From contig JBAOHI010000073.1 of the NCBI GenBank assembly GCA_037045535.1, positions 434,001-498,000 on the forward strand: 64,000 bases of DNA, in the 5' to 3' direction. Origin of the DNA: Competibacter_A sp037045535 (lineage in GTDB: Bacteria > Pseudomonadota > Gammaproteobacteria > Competibacterales > Competibacteraceae). The notes below the pieces were generated by a model. The model had not been told where the DNA came from. It did no database searches and was given only the letters and a program-made list of their open reading frames with translations. The position numbers and the translations under genes were made by a program. How positions within the stretch are numbered: the first letter of the stretch is position 1; every line of letters begins with the position of its first letter. Positions 8,871-23,720 of the stretch are shown here, in pieces.

Positions 8871-11771
8871 GACTGTTGGAATACCTCAAGCGGGTGTTGC
8901 TATGTGCCGCGCCGCTGAACAACCCCCGCGACGTGGCCTGGTTCCTAGCGTCGTATGCCCGCGATGCGCGAGCGCGGCTGGAAGAAAAGCCGGATTTGCC
9001 GGCGCTGGCGGCGCTGCGCGCGGCGCTGGAAAACGCGCTGGGTCTGCGGTTCGAGGCCGAGAACGGCGAGCATTTCTTCCGCTCCACGCTGATTCAGACC
9101 TTGTTCTACGGGGTGTTTTCGGCCTGGGTGCTGTGGCACCGCGAGCATCCCGAACGGCGCGACCGCTTCGACTGGAAGCTGGCGAGCTGGACGCTGCGGG
9201 TGCCGATGATCCGCGCCTTGTTCGAGCAGTTATCGCAGCCGTCGCGGTTGTTGCCGCTGGGCTTGGCCGAGGTGCTGGATTGGGTCAACGGCGTGTTGAA
9301 CCGGGTGGATCGCGCCGCCTTCTTCGGCCAGTTCGCCGCTGCCGGCGCGGTGCAATATTTCTACGAACCGTTCCTGCAAGCCTTCGATCCCGAACTGCGC
9401 AAGCAACTGGGGGTGTGGTACACGCCGCCGGAAATCGTGCGCTACATGGTGACGCGGGTGGATGCGGTGTTGCGCGAGGAACTCGACATCGCCGACGGGC
9501 TGGCCGATCCGCAAGTGTTCATTCTCGATCCCTGTTGCGGCACCGGCGCGTATTTGACCGAAGTGTTGCGCCACATCAAGGCGCGACTGGACGAGCAGGG
9601 TTTGGGTGGTCTGGCCGGCGCCAAGCTGAAACAAGCGGCGCTGGAGCGGGTGTTCGGCTTCGAACTGCTGCCGGCGCCGTATGTGGTGGCGCACCTGCAA
9701 TTGGGTTTGCTGCTGCATCAGTGGGGCGCGACGCTGCAACTGGACGCGGCCACTGGCCAAACGGAGCGGCTGGGCGTGTACCTGACCAACGCGCTGACCG
9801 GCTGGCAGCCGCCGGACGAGGACGGCAAGAAGCGCATGGCGCAACTGGCGCTCAATTTCCCGGAGTTGATGGCCGAGAACGACGCGGCGCGGGCGGGTGA
9901 AGCAGGAGCGGCGGATTCTGGTGATTCTGGGCAATCCACCGTACAACGGTTTCGCCGGGGTGGCGGTGGACGAGGAGCAGGAATTGACCCGCGCCTACCG
10001 TCAGACCCGCCGCGCGCCGCCGCCGCAGGGTCAGGGCTTGAACGATCTGTACGTGCGATTTTACCGGATGGCGGAACGGCACATCGTCGAACACAGCGGA
10101 CGCGGAGTGATTTGCTTCATCTCGAATTATTCGTGGTTGGATGGGCTGTCGTTCACCGGAATGCGGGAACGGTATTTGGAGAAGTTCGACCGGATTTGGA
10201 TTGATAACCTGCACGGTGACCGGATCATCTCGGAATATGCACCGGATGGACGAACCAGCGAAACCGTGTTTGCGATGGCAGGCAGTTCAGCCGGAATTAA
10301 AGTTGGCACTCAAATCAGCCTGCTGATACGAAACTCGTCAGAACAACCGATCATTTATTACCGCGACCTTCAGGAAGCTCGCGCCGAAGAACGTCGAAAA
10401 GCCTTATTAGCCAGCCTCGATAACGGCGATTTTAATTCTCTTTACGCTGAGCTGAAGCCTATTGCGGAAATTGGCCTGCCATTCAAACCGAAAATTGTCA
10501 AAGCGGATTATCTGTCGTGGCCGCTCTTGCCCGAATTGCTCCCATCTTCATTCCCCGGCGTGAAAACCAGCCGCGACGATGCCTTGGTGGACATCGACCG
10601 CACGGCGCTGGAACAGCGAATGCGTCGGTATTTCGATCCGAACGTCAGCGATGAGGAAATCCGCCGAGTTGCACCGAGTTTGATGAAAATCACCGCACGG
10701 TTCGATCCCAAGCAAACGCGCGCAATCCTGCAAAAACGTGGATTCCGATCCGAAAATATCATCCGTTACGCTTATCGGCCCTTTGATATTCGTTGGCTTT
10801 ATTGGGAACCGGAAACCAAGTTGCTCGATGAGAAGCGTAGTGAATATTTCCCTCAATGTTTTACAGGAAACATCACGCTTGTTTCTCAACAGAAACCAAG
10901 GCGTGATTGGTCAGAGCCTCAAGTCATTCGGCCTATTGGTTGTCTTGATTTAATGGACAGAGGCGCGAGCTGTTTCCCGCTTTACATCAAACCCTTTCAT
11001 CACCGCAACGAATACCAACTCAATCTCAGCAACGCCGCGACCGACTATCTCGCCCGCCTCGACACCGACGCACCAGCCCTATTCCATCATATCGTCGCTA
11101 TTCTGCACGCTCCCGCTTATCGCGCCGACAACGCCGGAGCCTTGAAGCAGGACTGGCCGCGTATTCCGTTACCGGCAACGCAAGATCAGCTGCTGGCTTC
11201 CGCTGAACTGGGCCGGCAAATCGCCGCCCTGCTGGATACCGAAACCCCGCTGCCCGGCGTCACCCAAGGCAAACCGCGCCCGGAATTAGCGAACATCGCC
11301 CTGCTGACCGTGGTGGGTTCCGCTCCCGCTCACGCCGGAACACCTGAAACTGACCGCCGGCTGGGGCCATGCCGGCAAGGGCGGCGTCACCATGCCCGGC
11401 AAGGGTCGCACGGAAAGCCGCCCGTTCACGGCGCAGGAACAACCCGCGCTGGGCGACGAAACGCTGGATGTGTATCTCAACGCCGATTGCCGCTGGAAAA
11501 ACCTGCCGCGCCCGGTGTGGGAATTCACCCTCGGCGGCTATCAAGTCCTGAAAAAATGGCTGTCATATCGGGAATACGAATTGCTGAACCGGCCGCTCTC
11601 CGCCGACGAAGCCTTGGAATTTACCTGGGTGGCCCGTCGCATCGCGGCGCTGGTTTTGTTGCAACCAGCGCTGGATGAAAATTACCGGAGCTGTGCCGAG
11701 AAAGCTCCATAGTTGAGCAACGCCACACCTTCGTCCAATCCACATCGCGCTCTCCCTTGCGCGCAAACGCT

Positions 11772-13700
11772 TTATCGACGATCTCCAGCCCGTGGCTCCA
11801 CCCACAGCCGATCCCGCAAGCCAGACGAGCGCCGCAACCGCCGTTCGATCGCTGCCGCGAACACCTCCGACACCCCGTAAAAACTCGCTTGCCGCTTCGC
11901 TCGGGTGAGCGCCGTGTACACCAACTCACGACTCAACACCGGCGACGGCTCGTTCGGCGTCACCACCAACACCCGGTCGAATTCCGAACCCTGACTCTTG
12001 TGAACCGTCATCGCATAAACGGTCTCATGCTCGGGCAGTCGGGCCGGTGCGAAACCCCGCAGCGTTCCATCGCTTCCCAGGAAAAACACCCTCATCCGTT
12101 CCGGCTCGTCCGGGTCCGGCAGCGTGATCCCGATGTCGCCGTTGAACAAACGCAGGTTGTAATCGTTGTGGACAATCATCACCGGCCGGCCCACATACCA
12201 GGTCGGCCGGTTATCGATCAGCCCTCGATCATGCAGCACCGCTTCGCATAACCGGTTCAACGCCTCCACGCCGAACGGCCCACCGCGCAACGCGCACAGC
12301 ACCCGAAACCAGCCGAATCGCTCGAACGTCACGATCGGCCCGGCATTCTCCCGGACCGCCTGCAAATAGGGCGCGAACCCGGCGGCCACCGGCTCCGCCA
12401 ACCGTCCCGCCAAATCGGCAGGATCGGCCAGCCGTCGCCAGTCGATATCCTGGTATTCAGCCTTTTCCAGCAACAGCGTCGCCTCGGCCGATCGGCCCTT
12501 GTTGACCGCTCGCGCCAGCGCACCGATACCACTGGCCGCCCCGAACCGGAAACTGTGCCGCAGCAGCACGATGGCATCGACCAGCGGCGAATCCGCCTCG
12601 CGACCGGGCGGCAACGCCTCGTTCGTCAACTTCGTCAGCCGCGCCTGGAACTTCGGCGAAAACCGGCCTGCCCGCGCACACATTTCGCCCAGCACCGAAC
12701 CGGCCTCCACCGAAGCGAGCTGATCCTTGTCGCCCAGCAGAATCAGCCGCGCTTCCGGTGGGAGCGCATCGACGGTCTTGGCCATCAGTGCCAACCCGAC
12801 CATCGATACTTCGTCTACCACCAGCACATCCAGCGGCAGCGGGTTGTCGCAGTCGTGGCGGAAATACACCGAATCCGGCCGACCACCGAGCAACCGATGC
12901 AAGGTGGACGCCTCTTCGGGGATTTGCGCCGCCTGGGCGGGTTCCAAGCCCAATCCCGGTTTAGCGGCACGAATCGACTCTTGCAAGCGCGCCGCTGCCT
13001 TGCCGGTGGGCGCGGCCAACGCCACCCGCAGCGGTCGATCCGACTGGCCGGTCAGTAGCGCCAAAATCCGCAGCACGGTACTGGTCTTGCCGGTGCCCGG
13101 ACCGCCGGAGATGACACAGATCCCTTTGAGCGCCGCCACCGCCGCCGCCACTTTCTGCCAATCCGGCCCGACCAATTCGGGATGGCGGGGAAACAGCCGG
13201 TCGAGATCGGCTTGCAAGCGCTGCTCGTCCGCCACCATCAGATCGATGCGGGCCCGCTGGAGCAAATCCTCCGCTAACTGTCGTTCGTATCCCCAATAAC
13301 GGTACAGATACAAGCGGCCTCGCCGATCCAACACCAACGGTTGACGCTGGCCGGGCTGGCCGATCACGGGACTGGCCCGCAAGACTTCCAGCCAATCGCC
13401 GATAGGAGGCGAGGCGAACCCGACAACCTCAGCCATCCCCGCGTTCCAGCGCCGCGCCCACTGCCGCAGGTTGACGCAAATATCGCCTTGGCCGGTAGCA
13501 TGGCTGGTCAATGCTGCCGCCAGTTCCAGCCATTCCCGCGTCTCCGCCCCCGACTCGGTCGGACGAGGGCCGCTTTCAACTGATCCACCGCTGGCCAGCC
13601 GACTCATAAAGTGGGCGAAATGCAGGTCCAGATCGGTCAATAGGCCCTGTCCATACAAAGCCGGCAAGGTATCGTTCGAGCGGGTATCTTCCATCAGCAT
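11772..13700 (-). CDS. recD: exodeoxyribonuclease V subunit alpha (RecD)
   Basis: 642 residues against about 610 in E. coli. The start at 13700 is supported by GGAG seven bases upstream; the longer open frame to 13853 begins in unrelated sequence. Superfamily 1B helicase motifs are clear: Walker A ISGGPGTGKTST, Walker B LVVDEVSMV, and the late motif YAMTVHKSQGSEFD. RecD is the 5'-3' motor of RecBCD, which processes double-strand breaks and degrades foreign linear DNA. It lies about 680 bp downstream of recB on the same strand, separated by an oppositely oriented small gene. Confidence 0.95.
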   Translation of the reverse strand: MLMEDTRSNDTLPALYGQGLLTDLDLHFAHFMSRLASGGSVESGPRPTESGAETREWLELAAALTSHATGQGDICVNLRQWARRWNAGMAEVVGFASPPIGDWLEVLRASPVIGQPGQRQPLVLDRRGRLYLYRYWGYERQLAEDLLQRARIDLMVADEQRLQADLDRLFPRHPELVGPDWQKVAAAVAALKGICVISGGPGTGKTSTVLRILALLTGQSDRPLRVALAAPTGKAAARLQESIRAAKPGLGLEPAQAAQIPEEASTLHRLLGGRPDSVYFRHDCDNPLPLDVLVVDEVSMVGLALMAKTVDALPPEARLILLGDKDQLASVEAGSVLGEMCARAGRFSPKFQARLTKLTNEALPPGREADSPLVDAIVLLRHSFRFGAASGIGALARAVNKGRSAEATLLLEKAEYQDIDWRRLADPADLAGRLAEPVAAGFAPYLQAVRENAGPIVTFERFGWFRVLCALRGGPFGVEALNRLCEAVLHDRGLIDNRPTWYVGRPVMIVHNDYNLRLFNGDIGITLPDPDEPERMRVFFLGSDGTLRGFAPARLPEHETVYAMTVHKSQGSEFDRVLVVTPNEPSPVLSRELVYTALTRAKRQASFYGVSEVFAAAIERRLRRSSGLRDRLWVEPRAGDRR

Positions 13701-13944
13701 CAAATCACTCCAAACGCTTGCGGTATCGGCCAACAGCAACGATACCGAGGGGGCAAATTGGACCGCGCCAAGCCACGATGGCTCACCGTTAGCGAGACCC
13801 TGTGGCATGCATCGCGGCATTGATCGCCCGATGGCACGAGCCAATACAAACATATACCAATCGATACAAATTTATACTATTCAATGACACAAATAATGCC
13901 CCATCGTAACCGCAAAAATTGCGACCGATCTCAAAGGAAAATCC

Positions 13945-14306
13945 ATGTTGACCGATCTTGTGAATCGGGCCGATCTGTCGGCCCTACGCTCGGCAACGGC
14001 TAAAATCTGTTTTTCATCAGCCTGACGCCCTTCGGCAAAGTGACCGATTCCGGCCATGTGGGAATCATCGAACAACCGAAGCGCATCGGTTTCGGTCTGA
14101 CCGAAATGAAATGGAACACTATCGATGGCGGTCAGAAAGCCGGACACAATAATGGCTGGTGGACGATCCGCAATGAGCGGACGTTCAAAAAAGATCCCAA
14201 CAATGAATATCCGTGGCGTCTTGAAGGATCGCAGTTCACCATTCAGGGAGGCAAACAACGCCGGCTGATCGGCTGGGTATCGATCCGGGAGGCGTTCATC
14301 TCCTAG
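13945..14306 (+). CDS. unknown protein of about 120 residues (one frameshift)
   Basis: An ATG at 13945 has a good site (AAAGGAAA, 4-nt spacing) and opens MLTDLVNRADLSALRSATAK, then stops. If one A is restored to the AAAA run near 14003, the frame continues NLFFISLTPFGKVTDSGHVGI and on to GGKQRRLIGWVSIREAFIS, ending at the TAG at 14304-14306. The composition (NNGWWTIRNERTFKKDPNNEYPW) and codon use look like real coding sequence. I do not recognise the family. It is antisense to the direction of recB and recD and occupies the gap between them. Confidence 0.5.
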
Positions 14307-14377
14307 CGGCCGAACGCCTATTCAGGCTGGCGAAAGCGCGGCGCGATCGGACGATTTCCCGCTCGCAATCCCGAGCC

Positions 14378-17992
<3,615 letters not shown>

Positions 17993-18262
17993 ATGGATTT
18001 CTGGCGATTGGTTTTACATTTCTCGGCTGTCGAAAAAATCAGAAGGGCGCTAAGCTTGGCGCGACTATAATTCCGGGCGACGGGATCTTCCGGCTTTCCA
18101 AGCCACGGTTGCAACCTTCGAGATCAGTTCGATGCCTCGGTCCTCTCCTCACGATCACTCTCGCACTGGCTGGCGACAAGCGCAAACGGTTACCCTAACT
18201 CATCGTCGTTACCCGCCGCGCCTGTTTCTCCTCACTACCCGAAGGCATTCCGGGTTTCCGCC

Positions 18263-19661
18263 ATGCTGAATCGACTGTTCACCTTCTTTACCAACCGCCG
18301 GGCCAGCGCGCGCGCCGCGGCCGAGCAACGCGATTTCCAGGCGCTCGAAGAACTGGCTCCCGTCAAGGGTACCGTCCCGCCACCCGACCTCACCGCCCGA
18401 GCAGTCCGGCAACCGTACCGGCCTCGGCGAAGAGCGTTCGGTCATCTGCCGGGAAGCCGTACTCAACCGTGAGCAGCGGGTGGCGGGCTACGAGTTCATA
18501 CTGCGCAAGGGCATGCGCGACCGCTTGCACATTCCGAGCCGGCGCATCCACCACATTTACAACGAAGTCGTCATCCGAAACCTGCTGCATTTTTCGATCA
18601 ACAAGTTACTGGGGCATCGGCAGGCTTTCATCACCGTACTCGATTCCTTTCTCGCCAATCCTCTCATCGACCAATTACCAGGTCCGGGTATAGTGCTGAC
18701 CGTCATGCCATTGGATGCCGCCGGCGATACCCCCGACGCGCTTGGCGAGCGGGTGCTGGCATTGAAACAGCAAGGTTTCCAATTCGCCTTGGAAGAATGC
18801 TTCGAGGGCAGGCACTTTGAGATGCTGGCCCCTCATGCAAGCCACTTCATTTTCCGAACCGCGCAGCGTAACCCCGCCGAGACCCAAAAGATCGCCGACC
18901 AGATCAGTCAGCGTTATCGCGATGCTCAGCTGATCGCTCGCGATCTGGAAAGCTTCGACGATTTCGAGCTATGCCGCACGCTGAATTTCGCGCTGTTTCA
19001 GGGACCGTTCGTCACTAGCCGCGAAGACTGGACCGACAACCGGGCAGGACCGCAAACGCTGCACATTTGCGATTTGCTTAACCATCTGCGGCGCGACGCG
19101 GAAACCACCCAACTGGTCGAACTCCTTAAACAGGACGCGATGCTCTCCTATCGCCTGCTGCGGTACATCAATTCCGCCGCCATGGGCCTGCGCCAGACCG
19201 TCACCTCGATCGAACACGCGTTGGTTCTGATCGGGCGGCAAAACATGTATCGCTGGCTAACCCTGCTGTTATTCGGCTCGGCTCAAAATTCGCCTTACGC
19301 CGCGGCATTACAAGAAACCGCGCTGGCACGCGGCCGCTTTATGGAATTGATCGGCGAACGGGCGTTCGCCAAGGCCGAGCGCGACAGCCTGTTCATCACC
19401 GGGCTGTTTTCCATGCTCGATCGGGTATTGCGGATGCCGCTGCCCGAGGCGATCAAGCCTCTGCACTTAGCGGAGTGGGTCGAGGCGGCGCTCCTGCGCG
19501 GCGAAGGGCCTTACGCGCCGTTCCTCGATCTGGCCATGGCCTGCGAGTCTTCCGATCAGGATCGTATCGAAGCGGCCGCCGCCAGCTGCGGCGTTGAGAT
19601 CACAGATGTCAACGCCAAACACTTCGAGGCACTGGCCTGGGTGCAGTCAGTCGAATATTGA
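18263..19661 (+). CDS. EAL-HDOD domain signalling protein (YuxH-like), one frameshift
   Basis: Two frames join to one protein of about 465 residues. The first (18263 on) starts MLNRLFTFFTNRRASARAAAE; a one-base shift between about 18365 and 18410 leads to SVICREAVLNREQRVAGYEFILR, the usual start of the degenerate EAL domain. The HDOD domain follows (LLKQDAMLSYRLLRYINSAAMGLRQTVTSIEHALVLIG). The EAL residues needed for cyclic-di-GMP hydrolysis are not evident, so it is probably a binding or scaffold protein. It lies inside the rec locus, facing the opposite way to recB and ending 14 bp from the recC stop. Confidence 0.8.
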
Positions 19662-19674
19662 GCGCCAACGGGAT

Positions 19675-22600
19675 TCAGCCTTCCGTCTCCTCCCGAACGC
19701 ACGCGAACAGCGGGTCAAAAACTGCTTCCGCCAGTTCCACGAACTCCGTATCCAACGGATCGGTATCCCGAAACGCCAAGCGGTAATAGGCATCGTCCCC
19801 TTCCGCCGAACCTTCTCGATACCCGTCGCCTTCCCACGTCTTGCGCGCGGACCACAATGCCTTGTCCGCATCCTGTTCCTTGCGGAATCGCTCGATATAA
19901 GCGAGTGCACTTTTTGGAAAAAAATGCACCAACCGTTGCGAGCCGCGCCAGTACAGCTCCAACAACGCTCGGAGTGGCCGCTCCGGTTCGGCAACCGGGT
20001 TCAAAATCACGTCGCGATCTTCCGCCACCCAATGGCTTTGCCGCGCCACCCCGGTCGGCGCCACCACGTTCAAGACCAGATGATGCAGCCACAGATTCAG
20101 ATAATCGGCAGCTTTCATCCCGGCCAGCCGATAACCCACCCACCCGGTCGGCGTTAGCCCGGTCAAGCGATCGGTCAACCGAAACTCGCCCAGAACCACA
20201 TCGATGTTCACCCACTCGGCGCCCTGGCCTGCCAGCACTCGCCCCAAACGCCCGGCAAACCGCATCACCCGCCCCTGGGCCTGGGCGAACACACATTCCC
20301 CCACCTGTCCGTGCGGCAATGCCCCGCTGGCCCGCATGATTTTCTCGATTTCGGCTGCTGGCCGCCGATCCCGGTGCAACTCCAGCATCTGGCCGACCAG
20401 CCGATAGTTCTCCAGTCCGTCCAGCACGAACGGTTCGCGAGTCTCCAACGCTTCCGCACCCCGCTCTGGCCGGATGCCCAGCCGCTCTCGCAACAACCAG
20501 CGGGCGGGATTCTTGAAAAACCGCGCCAACCCTTCCAGCGTCACCGTCCGCAACGCAGGTTCCGGTTCCGGCAGCTCAACATCTAGCAACGGCGCCGCTT
20601 CCCGCTCGCCCCGCCCCGCCTGGCGGCTGGCCTCGACCCATTCCCGTGCGTAGCTGAAGAGATCACCGTTCCCGTTGAAATAGCGTCGGCTAAACGACTG
20701 CAAGGGATGGCGCGTGATGAGTTGCTCGCTGGCCCGTCCCCCGCCGGTGCGTTCGAAGCTCCGATCCACCGTGTCCAGCAGCTCGCCGACCAGCACCGAT
20801 GACGGCAGCGGCGAGTTGTCGCGAATGCTCTGTCCGACATAGCTGAGATACAGGCAACGGCGAGCCGACAACAGCGTTTCCAGAAAGAGATAGCGGTCAT
20901 CGTGCCGGCGGGAGCGGTCGCCACGCCGAAAACGGCCTGCCATCAGATCGAAATCGACCGGCCGACGCGGGCGCGGATAGGCGTCATCGTTCATACCCAG
21001 CAAACACACCACGGCAAATGGAATGCTGCGCATCGGCACCATCGCGCAGCAGGTGACACCGCCGCTCAGAAACCGCCCCGATTGACTTTCGACGGTGTTC
21101 AGTTGGCTACGCAACGCGGCCTTGACCACCGCCAACGTCACCCGTTCGTCAAATTTCGCCAGCTCGACGTTGCTTTTCAGCGTTTCTAGGGTGGAACGAA
21201 TCAGTTGCAGTTCATTTTCCTCGCGCTCGCGGGGATCGAAAAACCGATCCAGCACCGAACCCAGCTCGGTCGCCCACTCCGCCAACGACCGGTGCTCCCG
21301 CAAACGGGCATCCAATCCGAACAACGCTTCGGCGAAACTCTGCAAGTGTCCCAGCGCCTGCGCCTCGCCGCCTTCCACTTCGTCGTAGGGCAGGATATCG
21401 CCATACAAATCCCGGCCACCTCCCGGCAGCGCGTAGCCCAGCAGCAAACGATCCAGCCCGGCTCGCCAAGTATGTTCGGCGGTGGCCGGCAACCCCCAAG
21501 CGCTTTTGGTGCCGGCGTCGATGCCCCAACGGATCTCCACGTCCCGCACCCAGCGGCGAACACATTCCAAATCGTCTTCCGTCAGCCCAAATCGCCGACG
21601 CATCGCCGGCATGTCCAACAAGCCGAGTACCTGCGCGGCGTCGAACCGGCCACCGCCCAAATCCAGCAACTCGAAAAATGCCTCCACCAGGGGGTTCTCG
21701 GCGCGAATCCCCTGATCGGCCACGCTAAACGGAATTCGCCGCTCACGCGGAACGCCATCGAACACTGCCTCGATCAGTGGACCGTAGGTCGCGATGTCCG
21801 GCGTCATCACCAACACGTCCGAGGGTCGTAGATCCCGCCACGTTTCGAACAGGGCCAATAATTGATCGTGTAACACCTCGACTTCACGCATCGGGCCATG
21901 ACAGACATGGATCCGCACGGAGCGATCGTCTGGCCGCAGCGGCAATGGTGGACAGTCGTCGCCACCCCGCTCGCGCAAGTGCAGGATGTCGGCCTGCAAA
22001 ACGTGTAGCACCGTATCACCGGCCGGCTCGACGAAACCGTCCCACTCCACGCGCGGATAGGCCAGCAGCAGGTCAAGGAAATCCCGCCCCTGCTTGCCCA
22101 ACGAGGCCAGCAACGGATTGCCGACCGCCAGATACGCCTCGTCCGGGTCGATTTCCTCGCCCAATCGGGCAATATCACGCTCGGCCCGAATATCACCCCA
22201 GTATTCCCGGCAGGGGTCGAGCAGAAACCAGTGCACATCCATGTACCGCGCCAATCTCGCCAATAAATCCAGATACAGGGGCGGCATCGCCGCGACACCG
22301 ACGATGGCAACCCGCTCCGGCAAGCGGCAGCGGTCGAAATCGCCGCCGGCCAGGGCCACGCTGAACCGCTCCTGTACTCGCACCCGATGCGTCTCGCCGC
22401 CTTGCGCCAGCCGCCGCCACAGCTCCGCCTGCCAATGATCCTCCTCTCCCGCTTCCCATTTTCCGATCCAGTCGGGCCGGTAGATGAGATATTGATCGAA
22501 ACAGTCGGCGATGCGGTAGGCCAGCTCGTGGCGGCGAAAATCGTCCTGACCGTCACCGAGATAGGCCAACAGAGGGTCGAACCGAGGCGCTTTTTCCAGA

Positions 22601-22899
22601 GTGCGCAACAACGCCATCGTCCGCCAAACCAGAACGGCTTTGTCGAACGTCGAGGCCGGTGGCAACTGGCGCAGCACGGCGCGGCTCATTTCCCATAAAA
22701 AAGTGGCCGGGAATCGCCAGCTCACGTTGGCACAAACACCCAGCCGGTTGGCCAGGCGCAGCGCCAACCAGCGAGCCATGCCGTTGCTCTGGACCACGAC
22801 GACTTCCCGTGCCAGCGGGGCGCGGGGCGGTCGCCGCAACAGCTCGGCCAAGCGGTCGGCCAGGATTTCGAGGTGGTTGCTACGATGGGTGTAAAACAT
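19675..22899 (-). CDS. recC: exodeoxyribonuclease V subunit gamma (RecC)
   Basis: 1074 residues (E. coli 1122). N-terminus MFYTHRSNHLEILADRL and the block VVVQSNGMARWLALRLANRLGVCANVSWRFPATFLWE are characteristic of RecC, as is VCLLGMNDDAYPR near residue 630. RecC is an inactivated helicase/nuclease fold that recognises Chi and holds RecB and RecD together. Start supported by a GGAA site about 7 bases upstream. It is preceded on the same strand by the DciA-like gene, 110 bp away. Confidence 0.95.
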   Translation of the reverse strand: MFYTHRSNHLEILADRLAELLRRPPRAPLAREVVVVQSNGMARWLALRLANRLGVCANVSWRFPATFLWEMSRAVLRQLPPASTFDKAVLVWRTMALLRTLEKAPRFDPLLAYLGDGQDDFRRHELAYRIADCFDQYLIYRPDWIGKWEAGEEDHWQAELWRRLAQGGETHRVRVQERFSVALAGGDFDRCRLPERVAIVGVAAMPPLYLDLLARLARYMDVHWFLLDPCREYWGDIRAERDIARLGEEIDPDEAYLAVGNPLLASLGKQGRDFLDLLLAYPRVEWDGFVEPAGDTVLHVLQADILHLRERGGDDCPPLPLRPDDRSVRIHVCHGPMREVEVLHDQLLALFETWRDLRPSDVLVMTPDIATYGPLIEAVFDGVPRERRIPFSVADQGIRAENPLVEAFFELLDLGGGRFDAAQVLGLLDMPAMRRRFGLTEDDLECVRRWVRDVEIRWGIDAGTKSAWGLPATAEHTWRAGLDRLLLGYALPGGGRDLYGDILPYDEVEGGEAQALGHLQSFAEALFGLDARLREHRSLAEWATELGSVLDRFFDPREREENELQLIRSTLETLKSNVELAKFDERVTLAVVKAALRSQLNTVESQSGRFLSGGVTCCAMVPMRSIPFAVVCLLGMNDDAYPRPRRPVDFDLMAGRFRRGDRSRRHDDRYLFLETLLSARRCLYLSYVGQSIRDNSPLPSSVLVGELLDTVDRSFERTGGGRASEQLITRHPLQSFSRRYFNGNGDLFSYAREWVEASRQAGRGEREAAPLLDVELPEPEPALRTVTLEGLARFFKNPARWLLRERLGIRPERGAEALETREPFVLDGLENYRLVGQMLELHRDRRPAAEIEKIMRASGALPHGQVGECVFAQAQGRVMRFAGRLGRVLAGQGAEWVNIDVVLGEFRLTDRLTGLTPTGWVGYRLAGMKAADYLNLWLHHLVLNVVAPTGVARQSHWVAEDRDVILNPVAEPERPLRALLELYWRGSQRLVHFFPKSALAYIERFRKEQDADKALWSARKTWEGDGYREGSAEGDDAYYRLAFRDTDPLDTEFVELAEAVFDPLFACVREETEG

Positions 22900-23009
22900 G
22901 GTCCATTTCCTGGGCGAAACCCGCGTCGCGAGCGGTCGTCCGCAAACCGCTCAATGCCGTCGCTCACGGCTCCGGCAGGCGCAGCTGCTCGTTCCTCCCG
23001 CCGAGCAGC

Positions 23010-23717
23010 TCATCGAGCTGGATCGGCATGGGCCGCCAAGCGTCGCAAGGCCGCGCTGAGTCGTTCGTCCGACAGATTGCGCGCCGCGATTTCCAACAGC
23101 TTCGCGCTTTTAGGGGTGAGTCGCAGCGGGGGACGGGCAACGGGCAACGGCAGCGCGGGCGGCACCACCCGGATATGAGGCTTGGGTAGCGGAAAACCCA
23201 ATTGCTGGCCCAGTGTGTCCCGGATGTTGTGCAGCGCATAGCGCAACCGGGTCGCCCAACTGGATGAATCGGTATGCACCGTCCATTTTTCCTCGTCCAG
23301 CCGAATCAGCTCGGCGTGATCGCGTAGATGCGGGGGCAGATAGGCATGAAAAATCCGACTCAAGCGAACGCGTTTTTCCGCTTGCGTCACCAGCTCCCCC
23401 AACACTCCCCGCTGGCGATACAACACCTCGCCAATCGCGGGAATCGAACCTCGTTTAGCGGGCTGGTCCGGTGGTATCGTGGCTCGGGTACCGGCGGCAA
23501 CCGGGTCCGGCACGGCCCGAGGGGTTGGACCCGGCTCGGATCGACGGGAGTAGGCGACTGGGGTATCGGCCACTGCGACAGCCGGCGGGTCCGGCGTTCC
23601 CGCGACGGGCTGAATCGTCGGCACGGCATCAGCGGTCGGGCCGTGGCCCCGCAGCATTTTGAGAAGTTGCGCGGTGTGCCGTCGGGCGGATGCGCGGGCA
23701 TCGTCGGAATCGGCCAC
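23010..23717 (-). CDS. DciA-like protein (DUF721)
   Basis: 235 residues. The DUF721 core is in the C-terminal two thirds (GEVLYRQRGVLGELVTQAEKRVRLSRIFHAYLPPHLRDHAELIRLDEEKWTVHTDSSSWATRLRY, shown here by its ends only: GEVLYRQ... and ...SSWATRLRY). In bacteria lacking DnaC/DnaI, DciA-type proteins assist loading of the replicative helicase; that role is inferred from the family. The first 90 residues are Pro/Ala-rich and look disordered. Its start lies 3 bp after the mobA stop, so mobA and this gene are likely co-transcribed. Confidence 0.7.
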   Translation of the reverse strand: MADSDDARASARRHTAQLLKMLRGHGPTADAVPTIQPVAGTPDPPAVAVADTPVAYSRRSEPGPTPRAVPDPVAAGTRATIPPDQPAKRGSIPAIGEVLYRQRGVLGELVTQAEKRVRLSRIFHAYLPPHLRDHAELIRLDEEKWTVHTDSSSWATRLRYALHNIRDTLGQQLGFPLPKPHIRVVPPALPLPVARPPLRLTPKSAKLLEIAARNLSDERLSAALRRLAAHADPAR

Positions 23718-23720
23718 GAT

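Larger units (their letters stand above)
7352..11712 (+). pseudogene. fused restriction-modification enzyme (type IIG/ISP-like), disrupted
   Basis: Joining 7352-7857 to 8878-11712 and removing one base near 9895 and one near 11325 gives a single protein of roughly 1100 residues. The N-terminus has a PD-(D/E)xK-like nuclease signature (SPDAGLY ... AVEIKS). The middle is an N6-adenine methyltransferase with motif I DPCCGTGAYL and motif IV NPPY. The C-terminus resembles a target-recognition domain (WEFTLGGYQVLKKWLSYRE). No helicase motifs are seen, so it is closer to type IIG than to classical type ISP enzymes. It is interrupted by the IS982 element at 7858-8870, which separates nuclease from methyltransferase; the two frameshifts may be sequence errors, the insertion is not. 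Confidence 0.8.
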
